Shown: positions 23,491 through 35,430, numbered from the stretch's first letter. The stretch is 64,000 nucleotides of DNA from Mytilus californianus (GCF_021869535.1 NW_026262593.1:59356318-59420317), one strand, 5' to 3'. Notes: generated by a model not told the origin, from the letters alone. Translations and numbers: made by a program.

Positions 23491-23814
23491 ATTATGCAAT
23501 GTGACTTGGATGGAGAGTTGTCTCATTGGCACTCCTACCACATCTTCTTGATCATATTGTTCACATTGATAAAAACTTTGCAATAATATCTGAATTTACA
23601 GTAAATGTTTACTTCTGGATGCATTAAGGATTGTTTAGGGATAGATTTGATTTTTAAATATTGTAAAATATCTAGTAAATCCATTTTACAAAAATGCATG
23701 GACATGGAGCATGAGTTGTGCTATACCTGTAAACTTTTGAAAATCCCCATGGGGGTTTTTGTCACACCCAAAAAAGACCCGAAGTTGAGACAGTTTCTGT
23801 TGGTAGCGTCAACA

Positions 23815-24110
23815 ATTCGTTAAAGTTTGTGATTAGGTCAGTTCAAGGGGAACCACGAATGATAAGTCAACGGTATTTGGTATGTAGTTAAAGTAGCATT
23901 GGCACATCTCATTTCCATGGACAGTATTTGACCCTGAACCTTAAGTCTACGTTCGTTTACTTTGGAAAATTTGCATAGTTTACATTTTAAAGTTTGTGAT
24001 TAGCTCAGTTTAAGATTAAACCCTTATGTAAAGTCAATGATATTTGATTATGCAGTTGCAGAAACATTGGCATATGGTTCATCAACTTAAGATGTTTTGT
24101 TAAGCTTTCC
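23815..24110 (+). repeat. Fragment of the 'tgtctcgcc' element array
   Basis: Units with 'gtttgtgattaggtcagttc', 'ggtatttggtatgtagttaa' and 'cacatctcatttccatgg' match the array at 12.2-14.1 kb. Both termini are missing. Confidence 0.6.
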
Positions 24111-27020
24111 AGCATACAAAATTTTAATATATTCCAGGCTAAGATATTTATTTTTCAAAATCCTCCTCTTTCGTGCTTATCTTAAGTGTAATATTGAAAG
24201 TAAAAAATAATAGTTAAAATTGTTGAAATGCTCTTGACTCCTGACAAATATATTAATATATAAGACTGAGCAAGATGAACGTGTCTGTTGTTATTTGATT
24301 TCCTTTAATCTAATTTATATTTCATTTTTTTGTGGATAGTAATCAAATGAATAGGATCACAGCTAGTTAAAGCCTACATGTATATACATTCCGTCAATAG
24401 CAACACGGACCATAATACAATATATTACATATGAAAATATGATTGGCAATCCACCAGCAATGCAGATGAGGATACTAGATTTCAAATACTTATTCACAAC
24501 TAATGTTTTGTCCATATACATAATTAGTTCATTCGTTATTGACAAGAACCAAACTTAACTGCATACACTAATTAAATTGTTATAATAACATTAATGGCAA
24601 TATTTTTGTTCCCACCAGATGCGCATTTAGACAATAAATGTCTCTCGTGATGCCAACATATTATAACTAATATCAATGATATTATAAAACAAAGTGAAAA
24701 AATGGGGTTAAACACAGATTCAACAAAAACAGATGCATCAATTTGCAATCTTCGATGAGAACAAACAATAAGGGTAAATATTGACCATCATTGTTGTTGA
24801 ACATCTTAATCATCCACTGGCAATGTTGCTGACTTGGACAGGTATATTAGCATACTTGCTTACTTTCTGACTAACATTGATGCATAAAACAAAACACCAA
24901 TAGACATTCGACAGCAAGATGCCATCACTGGTAAATGTAGGTTGTGAATACAATTAAAATAGCTATAAATGTGTGTTGCTATCACTCTAAGTGCTTTGCT
25001 CAGGGATTATTACAATGTTTGCACTCATCCATTGTAGTTCCAACATTTCCAATACTCCAAACATAATTGGGTTCATGTTTAATATCTGTGGCTTTGTAAA
25101 TAAAATATCTTTAATGCACATTCACAATCTTTGAAAATGTAATGGAACACAAAAATAGACCATTCTGTATGTTGGCATGGTGATAGTATCCACTGGTTAG
25201 AAACGTTTAATATTTTTATACTGAAGAAAGCTTATATGTTAATTGAAACGACTGTGCGCGTAATATAGATTAAAATCTTAATATAATAATAATTAATATT
25301 ATTTTTGTTTAATTCAAAACATTTGGTATACTCTGGTCGATACTACTACCAATAAACTATTGGGGTCCAAGGGTTTCATCAGCTCAATAGTCAGTGCTAC
25401 GGTACTGACATGATTTATTGCAAAACTCTTAAATTCTCCGTTGACTATTCTAACATTATAAAGAAAGTTCGGTCCCAACTCCCTCAAACAAAGTTGACCA
25501 AAGATGGATTTGGCTTAATTTGTTTTAGTCCTTTTTATCATATACCTCTTAACGTGTGTCGGGACCAATTCATCTTTGGCTTTAATTTTGTTTGGCTTCG
25601 GGAGTACTTGACGAATGTAAAATCAAGAAAAGCGAGAAAAGCGAGCGCATGACGTGTTATTCTTATTTCATTGATTTATACGTCCCACAATGAACTTTCC
25701 CTTCTTTTTGTTTTTATCAAATTTGCCAAACCTTTCTAAGACCTTTTTTAAAGTTGATCAAAGTAAAACAACAGATAAAAATAGAAGCGAAACTACATTG
25801 AGGAAATATCCATATTCATATAAGAAGAGTGGTGACAAAAACGTTTACTTCCTAGAAAATCAGCGTTGGCAAATACTGTAAACAATTAACTGAAGTGTCA
25901 GTTTATATCGTTAAAGACGTAATTGTAAATTATTATCTTTTTTTTAATTATTCATATATGATTAATTAGCTTTGAATATTATAAATATATAGAGAATATT
26001 ATAAATGCTTGCATTACATTTTTTCTAAAAATGTAACTGCTTTACATTTCTTAATTTAGCATTTCTTGTACAACTTTCAAAATTTAACGAATTCCTTTCC
26101 AAGGCGTATAAAAAATCCTTAAAATTTCACTTTCTATTATCAAAATTAAGACAGTATGGTTTTCCTGGTTGATTGTGATCAAGTCTATTGTAAAATTGCA
26201 AATCTATCATGAAGGTAATTCGGTATTTTACATTTCGGTCAATTACAATAACTATTGAGAACTGAAATTGCATCATGAATAACCACTTAAAGCAGTTGTC
26301 CTGCTTGTATTTTGAACTGTCATTGAAACTTTCTGTCAAATACGTGCTTCGTTTGAATTTTGTATACCCCACAATGACTAAATACGCAATGGAAAATGTG
26401 TCTTTTGAAATGTTAAACTGTACCGTGCATTGTTTTAATTTATAAATGTTAATATTCAACAACTAATAGAAATTTTAGACCATCACATGTTATTGCGATT
26501 TTTGTTTGGCTATTCGAAATAAGAAATTGTTTCAAGATATTTAATGGTTTGTGAGTGACAGGTTATAATTGATATTTTGCAATTACACTGACTTTTCAGT
26601 CTTTGAATATTTATGTTGAAATATCAAGTATTTGTCACATTTCTTAGCATCAGTTAGACCAGTCAAATTGTGCATATCTAATGATTTGTGATTGTACACA
26701 GAGAACAATTCTTATCCTTGCAAAAACGTTAGTTCTAAAAAATAGAATAACAAAGATACCGAACTCCAAGAAAAATTCAAAACGAAAAGTCCCATATCAA
26801 ATGGCAAAATCAAAAGCTCAAACACATCAAACTAATGGAAAACAACTGTCATAGTTCTGACTTGGTACAGGCATTTTCTTACATGTATGTAGGAAATGGT
26901 GATGGATAAGTGGCATTCCTGATCCTGACAATCGTTATACAATCACGAGTAAACTTGCCTTCTAGATTTAATGTTATAATTATAAATCTTTACATGCAAT
27001 TTGTTTCCTTGTTTTAATAC
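24111..27020. other. Intergenic stretch, nothing recognised
   Basis: AT-rich sequence. The frames at 25410-25652 (+) and 26127-26462 (-) are open by chance as far as I can judge: no splice context, no motif, and composition like the surrounding DNA. Confidence 0.45.
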
Positions 27021-27024
27021 TGTT

Positions 27025-27265
27025 GTGAAGAATTATAATCACTTCCGAAAGTATCTTATATGAATTGACTGAAGTAAATTTGTATCACCAGTATATGTCT
27101 CAAACATAAATTGACTGAAGAGAAGAATTATAATCGCTGGTATAAGAATCAGACATAAATTGACTGAGGTGAAGAATTTTAATCATTGGTATAAGTATTT
27201 GACATGAATTGACTGAAGTGAAAAATTCTAATCACTGGTATAAGTATCTGATATCAATTGAATAA
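27025..27265. repeat. ~50-bp tandem repeat, about 5 diverged units
   Basis: Units contain 'aattgactgaagtgaagaat' followed by 'aatcactggtataagtatct', spaced about 50 bp apart and decreasing in similarity leftwards. No coding role. Confidence 0.65.
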
Positions 27266-27539
27266 AGAAACTAACAAATTTAGTATTAATGAGTGGGAAG
27301 ACAGAACATTTTCCCATAATTACGACATTTGATTAAAACAGAGACGAAAGATACCAAGTGAAACTCATAGTCGAAAGTAAGATCTTTGATTAACAATGGA
27401 GATAGCGTTAAAGTCGATGTGAACATTTCTTGATTTTCTTCCCTCTGTACTTGGAAAATAGTTTTATCAGTTATTTCTCATCTGTTGGGTTTTTCATTCA
27501 GTAAAATGTAGATATCTGATTCCCATTATTTTTATCAAT

Positions 27540-28025
27540 CAATTTGAGGGAAGACAAATAAAGAGTTAGATCCCGGTTTGTGTTTTTGTTAGATGTTTTT
27601 CTGCTTTGTATCGATCTGATGAGTTAATCACTTTACAACTGACTTTTATAGTTTGTTCTTATGGTGTACTGTTACACCACTATCCCAGGTTAGGGGAGGG
27701 TTGGCGCATTCAAACATGTTTAACACCGCCACATTCTTTATGTGCCTGTCCAAGTCAGGAGCTTGTAGTTCAGTGGTTGTCGTTGGTTCATGTCTGTCAT
27801 ATTTGTTTTTTCATAAATTGTTTTGTAATGAATTAGGTCGTTATTTTTCTCTTTCGAATTGTTTCATATTTTTCATGTCGGGCCGGGGCCTTTTATAGCC
27901 AACTATACGGTATGGGTTTTTCTCATTGTTAAAGGCCCTACGGTTGCCTATTATTGCTTACATCCACTTTATTTGAACATTAGTGGTTAGTTGTCTCATT
28001 GGAAATCATAAAACATCTCTTATTT
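27540..28025 (+). repeat. Retroelement 3' tail, long copy
   Basis: The sequence runs through 'gtatcgatctgatgagttaa', 'ccaggttaggggagggttgg', 'aacatgtttaacaccgccac', 'gtccaagtcaggagcttgta', 'ggggccttttatagccaact' and 'gttgtctcattggaaatcat'. I recognise this order as a very common mussel repeat that lies downstream of retroelement ORFs. The short frames within it have no support as genes. No ORF is attached here, so it is 5'-truncated. Confidence 0.65.
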
Positions 28026-28580
28026 TTATATAGAGGCATATATTAATGTTTTTACACTCTTATTTTAATCTAAAAATGATTAAAACTTCATGTAAAATCT
28101 GTAATGCATTTTCTTAAGTCTATATGCCTGCAAACACACTGATTTTTATGCTGACCATCATTCTAACTTGTGCAACAAACAAAATTATGTTTAAACTTAC
28201 TGCTTATCAAGTCAGTAACAACTATCATCTACGACCAAAAGATAAACGTCTTGAATTAAATGCGAAATCTTTTCTTTTTGTTGATAAAAATTCGAACATA
28301 CCTTTTGCTGATTAGTTTGAATATTAAGAATCTTTTTTTATAAAGACGAAATAAATGATTGTATGGACAAAATAATAACGAAATGAACATATGGATATGA
28401 TTGAACTTTACTCTAAGTGACGGTATTTCATTATTTAGCGAAATAGTTATTTTTTTTATTTTTTGTTGATTGTTTACAAGATCTTGAATGCAATGATTAT
28501 ATTTTAGTATTTTTTTACAATATAAACTAATTTTATATTATACATCAGAAGTACTTTTACACTCTAATGGATTTTTTCAG

Positions 28581-28751
28581 GCGTGTTATAGAGAAAATGT
28601 ACCGTACAATTTTTATGATTACATGCACCGTCTTCAGAGGCATCGTCACTGGGTGTCCTTCCTCATGTATATGCAGAAACACGACTATTGATTGCACTTT
28701 TAATGCTCTAACGAAAGTCCCATCTAATGTCCTAAATTCAACAACAGAATT
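28581..28751 (+). CDS. Signal peptide + LRR N-terminal cap exon (orphan)
   Basis: The acceptor 'gattttttcag' precedes 16 bp of leader and an ATG at 28597; the donor is 'gtgagt' at 28752. The coding part (28597-28751) ends in phase 2. MYRTIFMITCTVFRGIVTG looks like a signal peptide. It is followed by an LRRNT cap, CPSSCICRNTTIDC, which is exactly C-x3-C-x-C-x6-C, then ALTKVPSNVL and a start of the first repeat. This is the usual first coding exon of secreted or membrane leucine-rich-repeat proteins, and phase-2 borders are common between LRR exons. I find no LRR exon in the next 30 kb, so the rest may lie beyond very long introns, or this may be an isolated gene fragment. An in-frame ATG at 28567 lies before the acceptor. 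Confidence 0.7.
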
Positions 28752-28989
28752 GTGAGTAATTCAAGTGTTTATTTTCTGTGACTTGACTATGGGTGTTGCT
28801 GTTTACCTTTACCTATTGTTTAACCAGATTGTAAAATTGACAATACAATTTGGACATTTAAATTGACCAGTTGGTATTGTTAGAGTTGAGTCTACCTTGA
28901 TGCTACCTATACTGTTTTTTATTCACCTGACCCAACCTTACAGCATGCTTTTTTCATGAAGTTTTTCTTCACCTAGGGTTATTACTATA

Positions 28990-29360
28990 TATATAAAAAT
29001 ATTAATTTTCGCGATTTGAACCATTTAGGTCACGAAAATTCCATTTTTTGCCATCAGTAAGGAGAGTTGTACAAATAATGTGAATACACAGAACCCCGAT
29101 CCAATTCATCTTTTGCTAAAAATATTTATCATTTTCTGTTTTATATCTCCTAACATCATTCCATTTTTCTCTAATTTCGATTAAAATATGCCAAAACCTG
29201 CAGTAAAAATAGATGTATGCCCCAAATAAACATTCCCCGATTGGTTGAACTACTATGACGTCGATGTAAAGCAATGCAAGCCTCGATGTAAAGCAACGCA
29301 ATCCTCGATGTAAAGCACACGCTTCCCAAGAGTAAGGAGAATTGTACCACCCGATGCAAC
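28990..29360. repeat. Dispersed repeat, copy 1 (partner at 61440-61995)
   Basis: 'aaaatattaattttcgcg', 'catcagtaaggagagttgta', 'caaaacctgcagtaaaaata' and tandem 'cctcgatgtaaagcaacgca' motifs are shared with 61.4-62.0 kb. The three repeated 20-bp 'cgatgtaaagcaa' units form a small internal tandem. No host function is seen. Confidence 0.7.
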
Positions 29361-30286
29361 TGGGGTTTTCCTATTCAATAGTTATTAGGTTATGCGGGGT
29401 TATGCTGTTCAGCCGATAACATAGTATACTGTGTTACTATATAGTATTGGGTTATCCTGTTGAATAGAATGATTTTTAAGCAGCAATTATAACCAATCAA
29501 TTTGCGATTAATAATGCAGTCTCCCTGCATGCTTTTCAAAGAGTTCTTACATTAGCCATTTTCAAATTACATAAAAGCACGATTTAACATTCAAGCTCCA
29601 TTCAAGTTTTTCTTTTATTACTCGTCCATCTCAACTAGATATGTCGGTAAGCTATTTTAGATCATTTTAATGTTCTTTATACTGGCGAGTATTCTACTAG
29701 AGAGATTTGGTACCTTAACTTGACTTGAAATATTACAGGGCTGAACCTGTGCCCACCTTTGGTGCAGACTGAATTTCTGAAATGTGTTGTTGCAGTGCTG
29801 CATTATCCATACCTAATGGTACTATGAACTTAGCAGATGCATTAGACTTCCGTGTTAATAATGATATGAGCGCTATGGTGCGATTTTGATTGCTATATAC
29901 ACTATGCAACTACTTTCGAGAAACCTTGTAGCACTTGAAATTGAAAAAAATAGACGTTTCTGATACGTTGCAACCAATGATCCTCGCATACAAAATCTAT
30001 AATATTATATATGACATTTATTACATTTTAAAATTATTTCCAGTTAAATGTTATGAATTTGTCCGCGGCGGGATTTTTACTTTTGTCACGTGACCGTTAA
30101 ATAAAAATGGCGGACATCCTAGATGTGCAACTAGATTGAGTAATAGAAAAGTGGCTACAAAAAATGATTAGTTGCGGTTGATCGGAGGACCTCTAATGGA
30201 TTATTTCTTTATAACGGGAAGCTTATTTTCTTACAAACTTTCGAAAAATTAAATATTAAGGGAGCTGCCATTTGTCATTTGATTTT

Positions 30287-32995
30287 TAGGCAGTTAAGCT
30301 GCCTTATGCGAGCACCCTAGATTTGTGTTCTACCCAATAAATGCTGAAATACGTGCCATTGTTATTATCTAGCTGGCTATTATGTTATTTATAACTAATT
30401 GGACATTTTTTTAATACTTTTATTTCTGGAATACAAAAAATATGACCAGAAAAACCTTAAATGATCGTCGAACTACCCAAAACTTTTGAAGTTGCACATA
30501 GGAAGTAGTGCTCAATAGAAATCCGTACGTAGTTTATTATCCCCTGTGCTTTTGGCTACGATGTCAAAGAACAATTGTATGAAATATTTCATCGCCGAAA
30601 ATCGGTAATTACAAGTCGTTTATATTTCCCAAATGGCAAAATGCGCAGGAATATTGTTCATGTACAACAAATCTCTATGATAGAGGAAATAAAGTTATAT
30701 AAGTGGGTGGTAATTTCTAACTTATCTTGCCAAATAAGGTTGTTGTTATTTTATGAATGAAACGAGGTCATGAAAACAGATGTGGAAATCGACGTTGATG
30801 GGATGTTTTAAGTAATGTGGACAACTCGTCCCCGAGACAAGTCGGACCGAATCCACTCAAACCGTCTAAGAAGACAACTTTGACCGTTTGTCAGATTTAC
30901 TTAGGGTTTCATAAAATATTAGACTAACATGTCTAGCGGAGCCATTTATCTTTTGTTTGTGCATTGGGGTCTATTTAGGGGTATTTGGAGGAGCCCGAAG
31001 AAGGGAGGGGTTTACTATAGAACCCTATGGGATTTTATTTTTTAAAATTTTCAAATGACTATTTCTCGAAAACAGTAGGTGATAGACACATGCAGTCTTC
31101 AGTAATAAGAACAGGACAATACAAAAAATCAACCGAAATATAGGATGAGTCCCTGGGGGTCATCCCAACCCCCTTTAATTTGAAAATGTACTTTTATCTT
31201 GTAAACAGTCGCGATCCCCACCCCTAAACAATATATATACTTGAATGGGACAATTAAAGAAATCAAATGAAAATAATTTGGGGGAGTCCCCAGTGTCGTC
31301 ACACCCCCTCCTGTTTGAGAACTTGGAAATGGTCAAGATCCCCACCCCTAAACCATATATATTCATGTATGGGACAATAAAACAAATCAAAAATGAAATA
31401 TAGAGTGAGTCCCTTGGGTCACCCCACCCCCTCCTGTTTGAGAACTTGTAAACGGTCGAGATCCCCACCCCTAAACCGTATATATTCATGTATGGGACAA
31501 TATAACAAATCAAATGAAATATATGGGGAGTCCCTGGGGTCACCCCAACCCCTCCTGTTTGAGAACTTGGAAATGGTTGAGATCCCCACCCCTAAACCAT
31601 ATACATTCATGTATGGGACAATAAAACAAATCAAATGAAATATAGGGGGAGTCCCTAGAAACACCCCCGCCCCTCCTGTTTGAGAACTTGTAAACAGTCA
31701 AGATCCCCACCCCTAAACCATATATATTCATGTATGGGTCAATATAACAAATCAAATGAAATGTATGGGGAGTTCCTCGGGTCACCCCACCCCCTCCTGT
31801 TTGAGAACTTGGAAATGGTCGAGATCCCCACCCCTAAACCATATATATTCATGTATGGGACAATATAAAAAATCAAATGAAATATAGGGGGAGTCCATGG
31901 GGACACCCCACCCCCTCTTGTTTGAGAACTTGTAAACAGCCAAGATCCCCACCCCTAAACCATATACATTCATGTATGGGACAATATAACAAATCAAATG
32001 AAATATTTGGGGAGTCCCTGGGGTCACCCCACCCCCTCCTGTTTGAGAACTTGGAAATTGTCGAGATCCCGACCCTAAACCATATGTATTCATGTATGGG
32101 ACAATATAACAAATCAAATGAAATATAGGGGGAGTCCCTGGGGTCACCCCACCCCCTCCTGTTTGAGAACTTGGAAATGGTCGAGATCCCCACCCCTAAA
32201 CCATATGTATTCATGTATGGGACAATATAACAAATCAAATGAAATAAAGGGGGAGTCCCTGGGGTCACCCCACCCCCTCCTGTTTGAGAACTTGTAAACG
32301 GTCGAGATACCCACACCTAAACCATATTTATTCCTGTTCATCATTTCAAAAAGATTTGAATGACATACAGGGTCAATCTCCTTGGTGTCACATATGCATA
32401 TCACTTTACTAGACCAAACCAATATGAACTCAGGGACTTTGCCCAATGTCAGGAGACCATGGGAATGACGAATTATGGGGGCTTTGTTTGGGAGACTTCG
32501 TAACGGCATCCTGTTACAATTATTTCTTGTTTATTATAAAAAAAATTTGATCCAAAAAATGAGTCTAGATTATTGAATTTACTTTAATTGTTTATTAAAT
32601 TATTTCTGGGCCTATAATAATTTTCATTTATGGCTCATTTTAAAGAAAACATAAATCTTTCAAGCAGTGTAAAGCCCGAGAATGTTTGACCAACTGTTTT
32701 ATAATCACCTGTCATTTTATTCCAAACTTGGTATGGAGTAACATCATGCACTTGGGGGTGAAGATGGGGGTCATTTACATTGATATATGAGTTGCTTTTG
32801 AAAACCTTGATGAAATATTAATTAATTTGCCTTAATAATCAATTCATTTAATGAACATAAATGTACAATATACGAATGTTTAATGTTTGTTCTTTCAAAT
32901 CTTAAAAGAAAATTGAAGCAACATTGCAACAGTTTTCATAATTACGTTTGCCTTGGTTTTTGGTTAACTGCCTACAGCGCTTACAGTGCTTTGAT
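30287..32995 (+). mobile_element. Array-bearing element, copy A (2.7 kb)
   Basis: The left end is TAGGCAGTTAAGCTGCC, a hairpin. The right end is GGTTAACTGCCTACAGCGCT then TACAGTGCTTTGAT, carrying the inverted copy TTAACTGCCTA and a hairpin AGCGCT-tac-AGTGCT. The interior has a unique part (30.3-31.1 kb), the 121-bp array, and a second unique part ('aagatttgaatgacatacag' onward). The whole is repeated at 48919-51812 with the same order and ends. Short frames inside are repeat shadows; I find no Rep/helicase, so the element is non-autonomous. It is inserted inside a MITE without target duplication. Confidence 0.8.
31130..32340 (+). repeat. 121-bp tandem array, 10 units, dimeric higher-order pattern
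   Basis: Each unit contains 'gagtccctggggtcacccca', 'cctgtttgagaactt', 'gatccccacccctaaacca' and 'tattcatgtatgggacaata'. Units alternate between a type reading 'cttgtaaac' and a type reading 'cttggaaat', with a single break near the end. Frames of 60-150 codons through the array are chance products of the unit length. Confidence 0.85.
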
Positions 32996-33534
32996 TATGG
33001 GGGGGGCTAGGATGAAAAATTTTGTCCTGCATTTTTTTTAGTTGTAATCTCTGTCCTGCCTTTTATTTTCACTCTATTCGGTCCTGCATTTTTTTCAGTT
33101 TATCCGACTTTTTTTTTACATAAATTGTCATCCTGCCTTTTTTTTTGCAAAGTGTCTCATCCTGCCCTTTTTTTTTAACTCCTGTCCTGCCTATTTTTTT
33201 CAAATTTCATCCTAGCCACCCCCCCTCCCCCATAAAATCAAATGGTAGCTCCCTAAACCATCAGATATAGAATTTACTACCATATACTCACACTCACAGG
33301 CACTATAGTTTCTGTCAATGGAAAAGGGGGGGGGGGGTTACTATCCACATTCGTACGAAAAATCACTCGCACTTGTTTCTGTCAATGGGGGGTTTACTAT
33401 CTATGATTAAAAATTTCTGGAATAACCCAATTTATGAGGGTATGATAGGGGGTTTTCATTTCTGTAGTCTTAAATGTTTTCGCTTATTATTCTTTATCTT
33501 TAAAAACACTGGCTATTCTGTAATCACTTGAATA

Positions 33535-33905
33535 AAATTGAAAATGGAAACGGGGAATGTGTCAAAGAGACAACAACCCGACCATAGAGCAGACAACAGC
33601 CGAAGGCCACCAATGGGTCTTCAATGCAGCGAGAAACTCCCGCACCCGGAGGCGTCCTTCAGCTGGCCCATAAACAAATATGTATACTAGTTCAGTGATA
33701 ATGGACGTCATACTAAACTCCAAATTATACACAAGAATCTAAAATTAAAAATGATACAAGACTAACAAAGGCCAGAGGCTCCTGACTTGGGACAGGCGCA
33801 AAAATGCGGCGGGGTTAAACATGTTTTTTGAGATCTCAACCCTCCCCCTATACCTCTAGCCAATGTAGAAGAAACAAACGTACAACAGTATGCACAGTAA
33901 AACTG
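33535..33905 (-). repeat. Retroelement 3' region, reverse
   Basis: 'aatggaaacggggaatgtgt', 'cgaccatagagcagacaaca', 'cacccggaggcgtccttcag' and 'ctgacttgggacaggcgc' are the reverse complement of the 3' part of the retroelement at 42868-43909. It is truncated at the equivalent of 'gttttactgtgc'. There is no coding sequence. Confidence 0.75.
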
Positions 33906-34908
33906 TTATCTACAAATGATATTTTCTGTTCTTTATGCCCCCCCCCCCCCCCATTATTTTCTATTCTATAAACCCCACCCACACCCTCATTTATAATTCA
34001 TAGGGATTTAAGACTTATTATAACAAACAGACCACTTAGGCACTATGGCTGTGTTGACATCTAAAATAATACTCAGAATTAACTGAGCAGACGAAAACAT
34101 CTGGACTCTTGAGGCCTTTTTTCTAATTTAATGAATTATCTTAATTTACTCTTGAACTTGACCCAATTACAAATGATATGATTTGCCACATTTATAAAAA
34201 TAAAGATTCCACCACTGCACTATTAGTGTGAAAGATATTTCTCCAATAGAGACAAAACTTTAACTTTTCCAATTTAAAACTTGAGGTGTTATTATAATCG
34301 AAGTTATATTCCATTGCAATAACATTGGTTAACATTCTAGAAGTTTGTCTTCATTGTGTCCATCAATGAATATATTAGAAATTCAACTACCAGAGGTGGT
34401 CTTCAGCAGACCCAGAAAAATTAATGTGAAACTAACTAGTTAAAGAACTGGACGCCATTCATTTAAAATAGAGATGATATATAAAAAAAAAAACAAGACT
34501 AACAAATGCTTCAAGTTCCTGACAAATGCAAAAATTGTGGAGAGGTTTAAAATTATACTGACATCAAGAATTATGTAATGTCTCATAATGCAAGAAAAGA
34601 AAGCAGTATTGAAATTTAGCCACACTTGAAGTGAATCATTTATCTGTGAAGATGTTTCATAATTAATGCTTAAGCTTGTAAAAGAAAATTCTAATGGATG
34701 ACCTAATATTAAAAATATCATTTATTTTATCTGATAACCAAATTTCCTTTATAATTATGTATATTCTCTTCAATGATAAAACCAGTTAACAAATGCTTGT
34801 TTAATAAAGTCACTTCAAGGTTCCTTTGACACAATGTTTGAGCTCGATATGGAATGTATTCAGTATAAAGTTAAAAGTAAAACCACTCACAGTATAAATA
34901 TATTTCAG
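33906..34908. other. Flank upstream of gene 2, nothing recognised
   Basis: Starts with a 15-base C-run near 33938-33952, then AT-rich sequence. I found no first exon or promoter for gene 2. An ATG at 34834 is in frame with exon A but precedes the acceptor at 34908, so it may be intronic. Confidence 0.4.
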
Positions 34909-35048
34909 AAAACCACTATACCAGAACAGACAAAGGAAATTTTGAAGGGGATGTTTGACCAAGGCATGGTCTCAAAAGGAAAAAAAATGCAGTGTGCTGC
35001 ACAAACCAGGCTGTTGAGAGAACAGGACTGCCTTTACAGGTTATCAAG
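34909..35048 (+). CDS. Exon A (gene 2): homeodomain-like helices 1-3, frameshifted
   Basis: The acceptor is 'aaatatatttcag'. The first frame gives KTTIPEQTKEILKGMFDQGM and VSKGKK; after the A8 run at 34980-34987 the sensible frame changes. Read one base earlier, the second half gives AVERTGLPLQVIK and ends in phase 0 at the donor 'gtattt', joining exon B's DWIGNNKK. This is the classic homeodomain pattern of a loop followed by a recognition helix (QV-K-W-N). In the uncorrected frame the exon ends in phase 2 and cannot join exon B without a stop. One missing A in the homopolymer explains this. It could be a sequencing or assembly error or a real lesion. Confidence 0.72.
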
Positions 35049-35100
35049 GTATTTTGATTTATCTGTCAACTTGGAAATGGTGAATTCAAATTTTCATGTA

Positions 35101-35430
35101 ATAAGGGAGCTACCATTTGATTTTTATGGGGGGGGGGGGGGGGGGGGGCTAGGATGAAATTTGAAAAAAAAATAGGCAGGACAGGATTTTTGAGTAAAAA
35201 AAAAAGGCAGGATGAGCAACTTGGTAAAAAAAAAAGGCAGGATGACAATTTGGGTAAAAAAATTCAGGATAAACTAGTAAAAAAAAAGGCAGGACCGAAT
35301 AGAGTAAAAAATAAAAAGGCAGGGACAGAGATTACAACGAAAAAAAAAAACCAGGACACAATTTTTCATCCTAGCCCCCCCCCCCCCCCCCCCCCCCCCC
35401 CCCCATAAAAATCAAATGGTAGCTCCATAA
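35101..35430. mobile_element. MITE with poly-G/poly-C arms, intact copy
   Basis: The end 'taagggagctaccatttgat' continues 'ttttatgggg' with a run of about 20 G, then 'ctaggatgaaa'. The other end is 'catcctagcc', a C-run of about 28 bases, and 'ataaaaatcaaatggtagct' then 'cc'. The interior is 'aaaaaaggcaggatgac'-type repeats. It lies in the gene 2 intron just after exon A. The frames through it are low-complexity artefacts. Confidence 0.75.

Larger units (their letters stand above)
30257..33256. mobile_element. MITE with poly-G/poly-C arms, split by a 2.7-kb insertion
   Basis: The left end TTAAGGGAGCTGCC..ATTTGATTTTTA (30257-30287) is separated from its remainder. ATGGGGGGGG then CTAGGATG resumes at 32997 and runs to 33256, where CATCCTAGCC, a C-run and AAATCAAATGGTAGCTCCCT form the inverted end. 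The interior consists of 'tcctgcctttttttt' repeats. An uninterrupted copy lies at 35101-35430 in the opposite base composition sense. The inserted element is 30287-32995. Confidence 0.75.

Noticed and set aside
26127-26462. 111-codon minus-strand frame
   Set aside because: Composition is that of the surrounding AT-rich DNA; no motif, splice site, signal peptide or repeat supports it.
31175-32509. Overlapping 80-150-codon frames through the array on both strands
   Set aside because: They recur once per 121-bp unit and change frame between units; they have no start context, no domain and also appear in the paralogous array.
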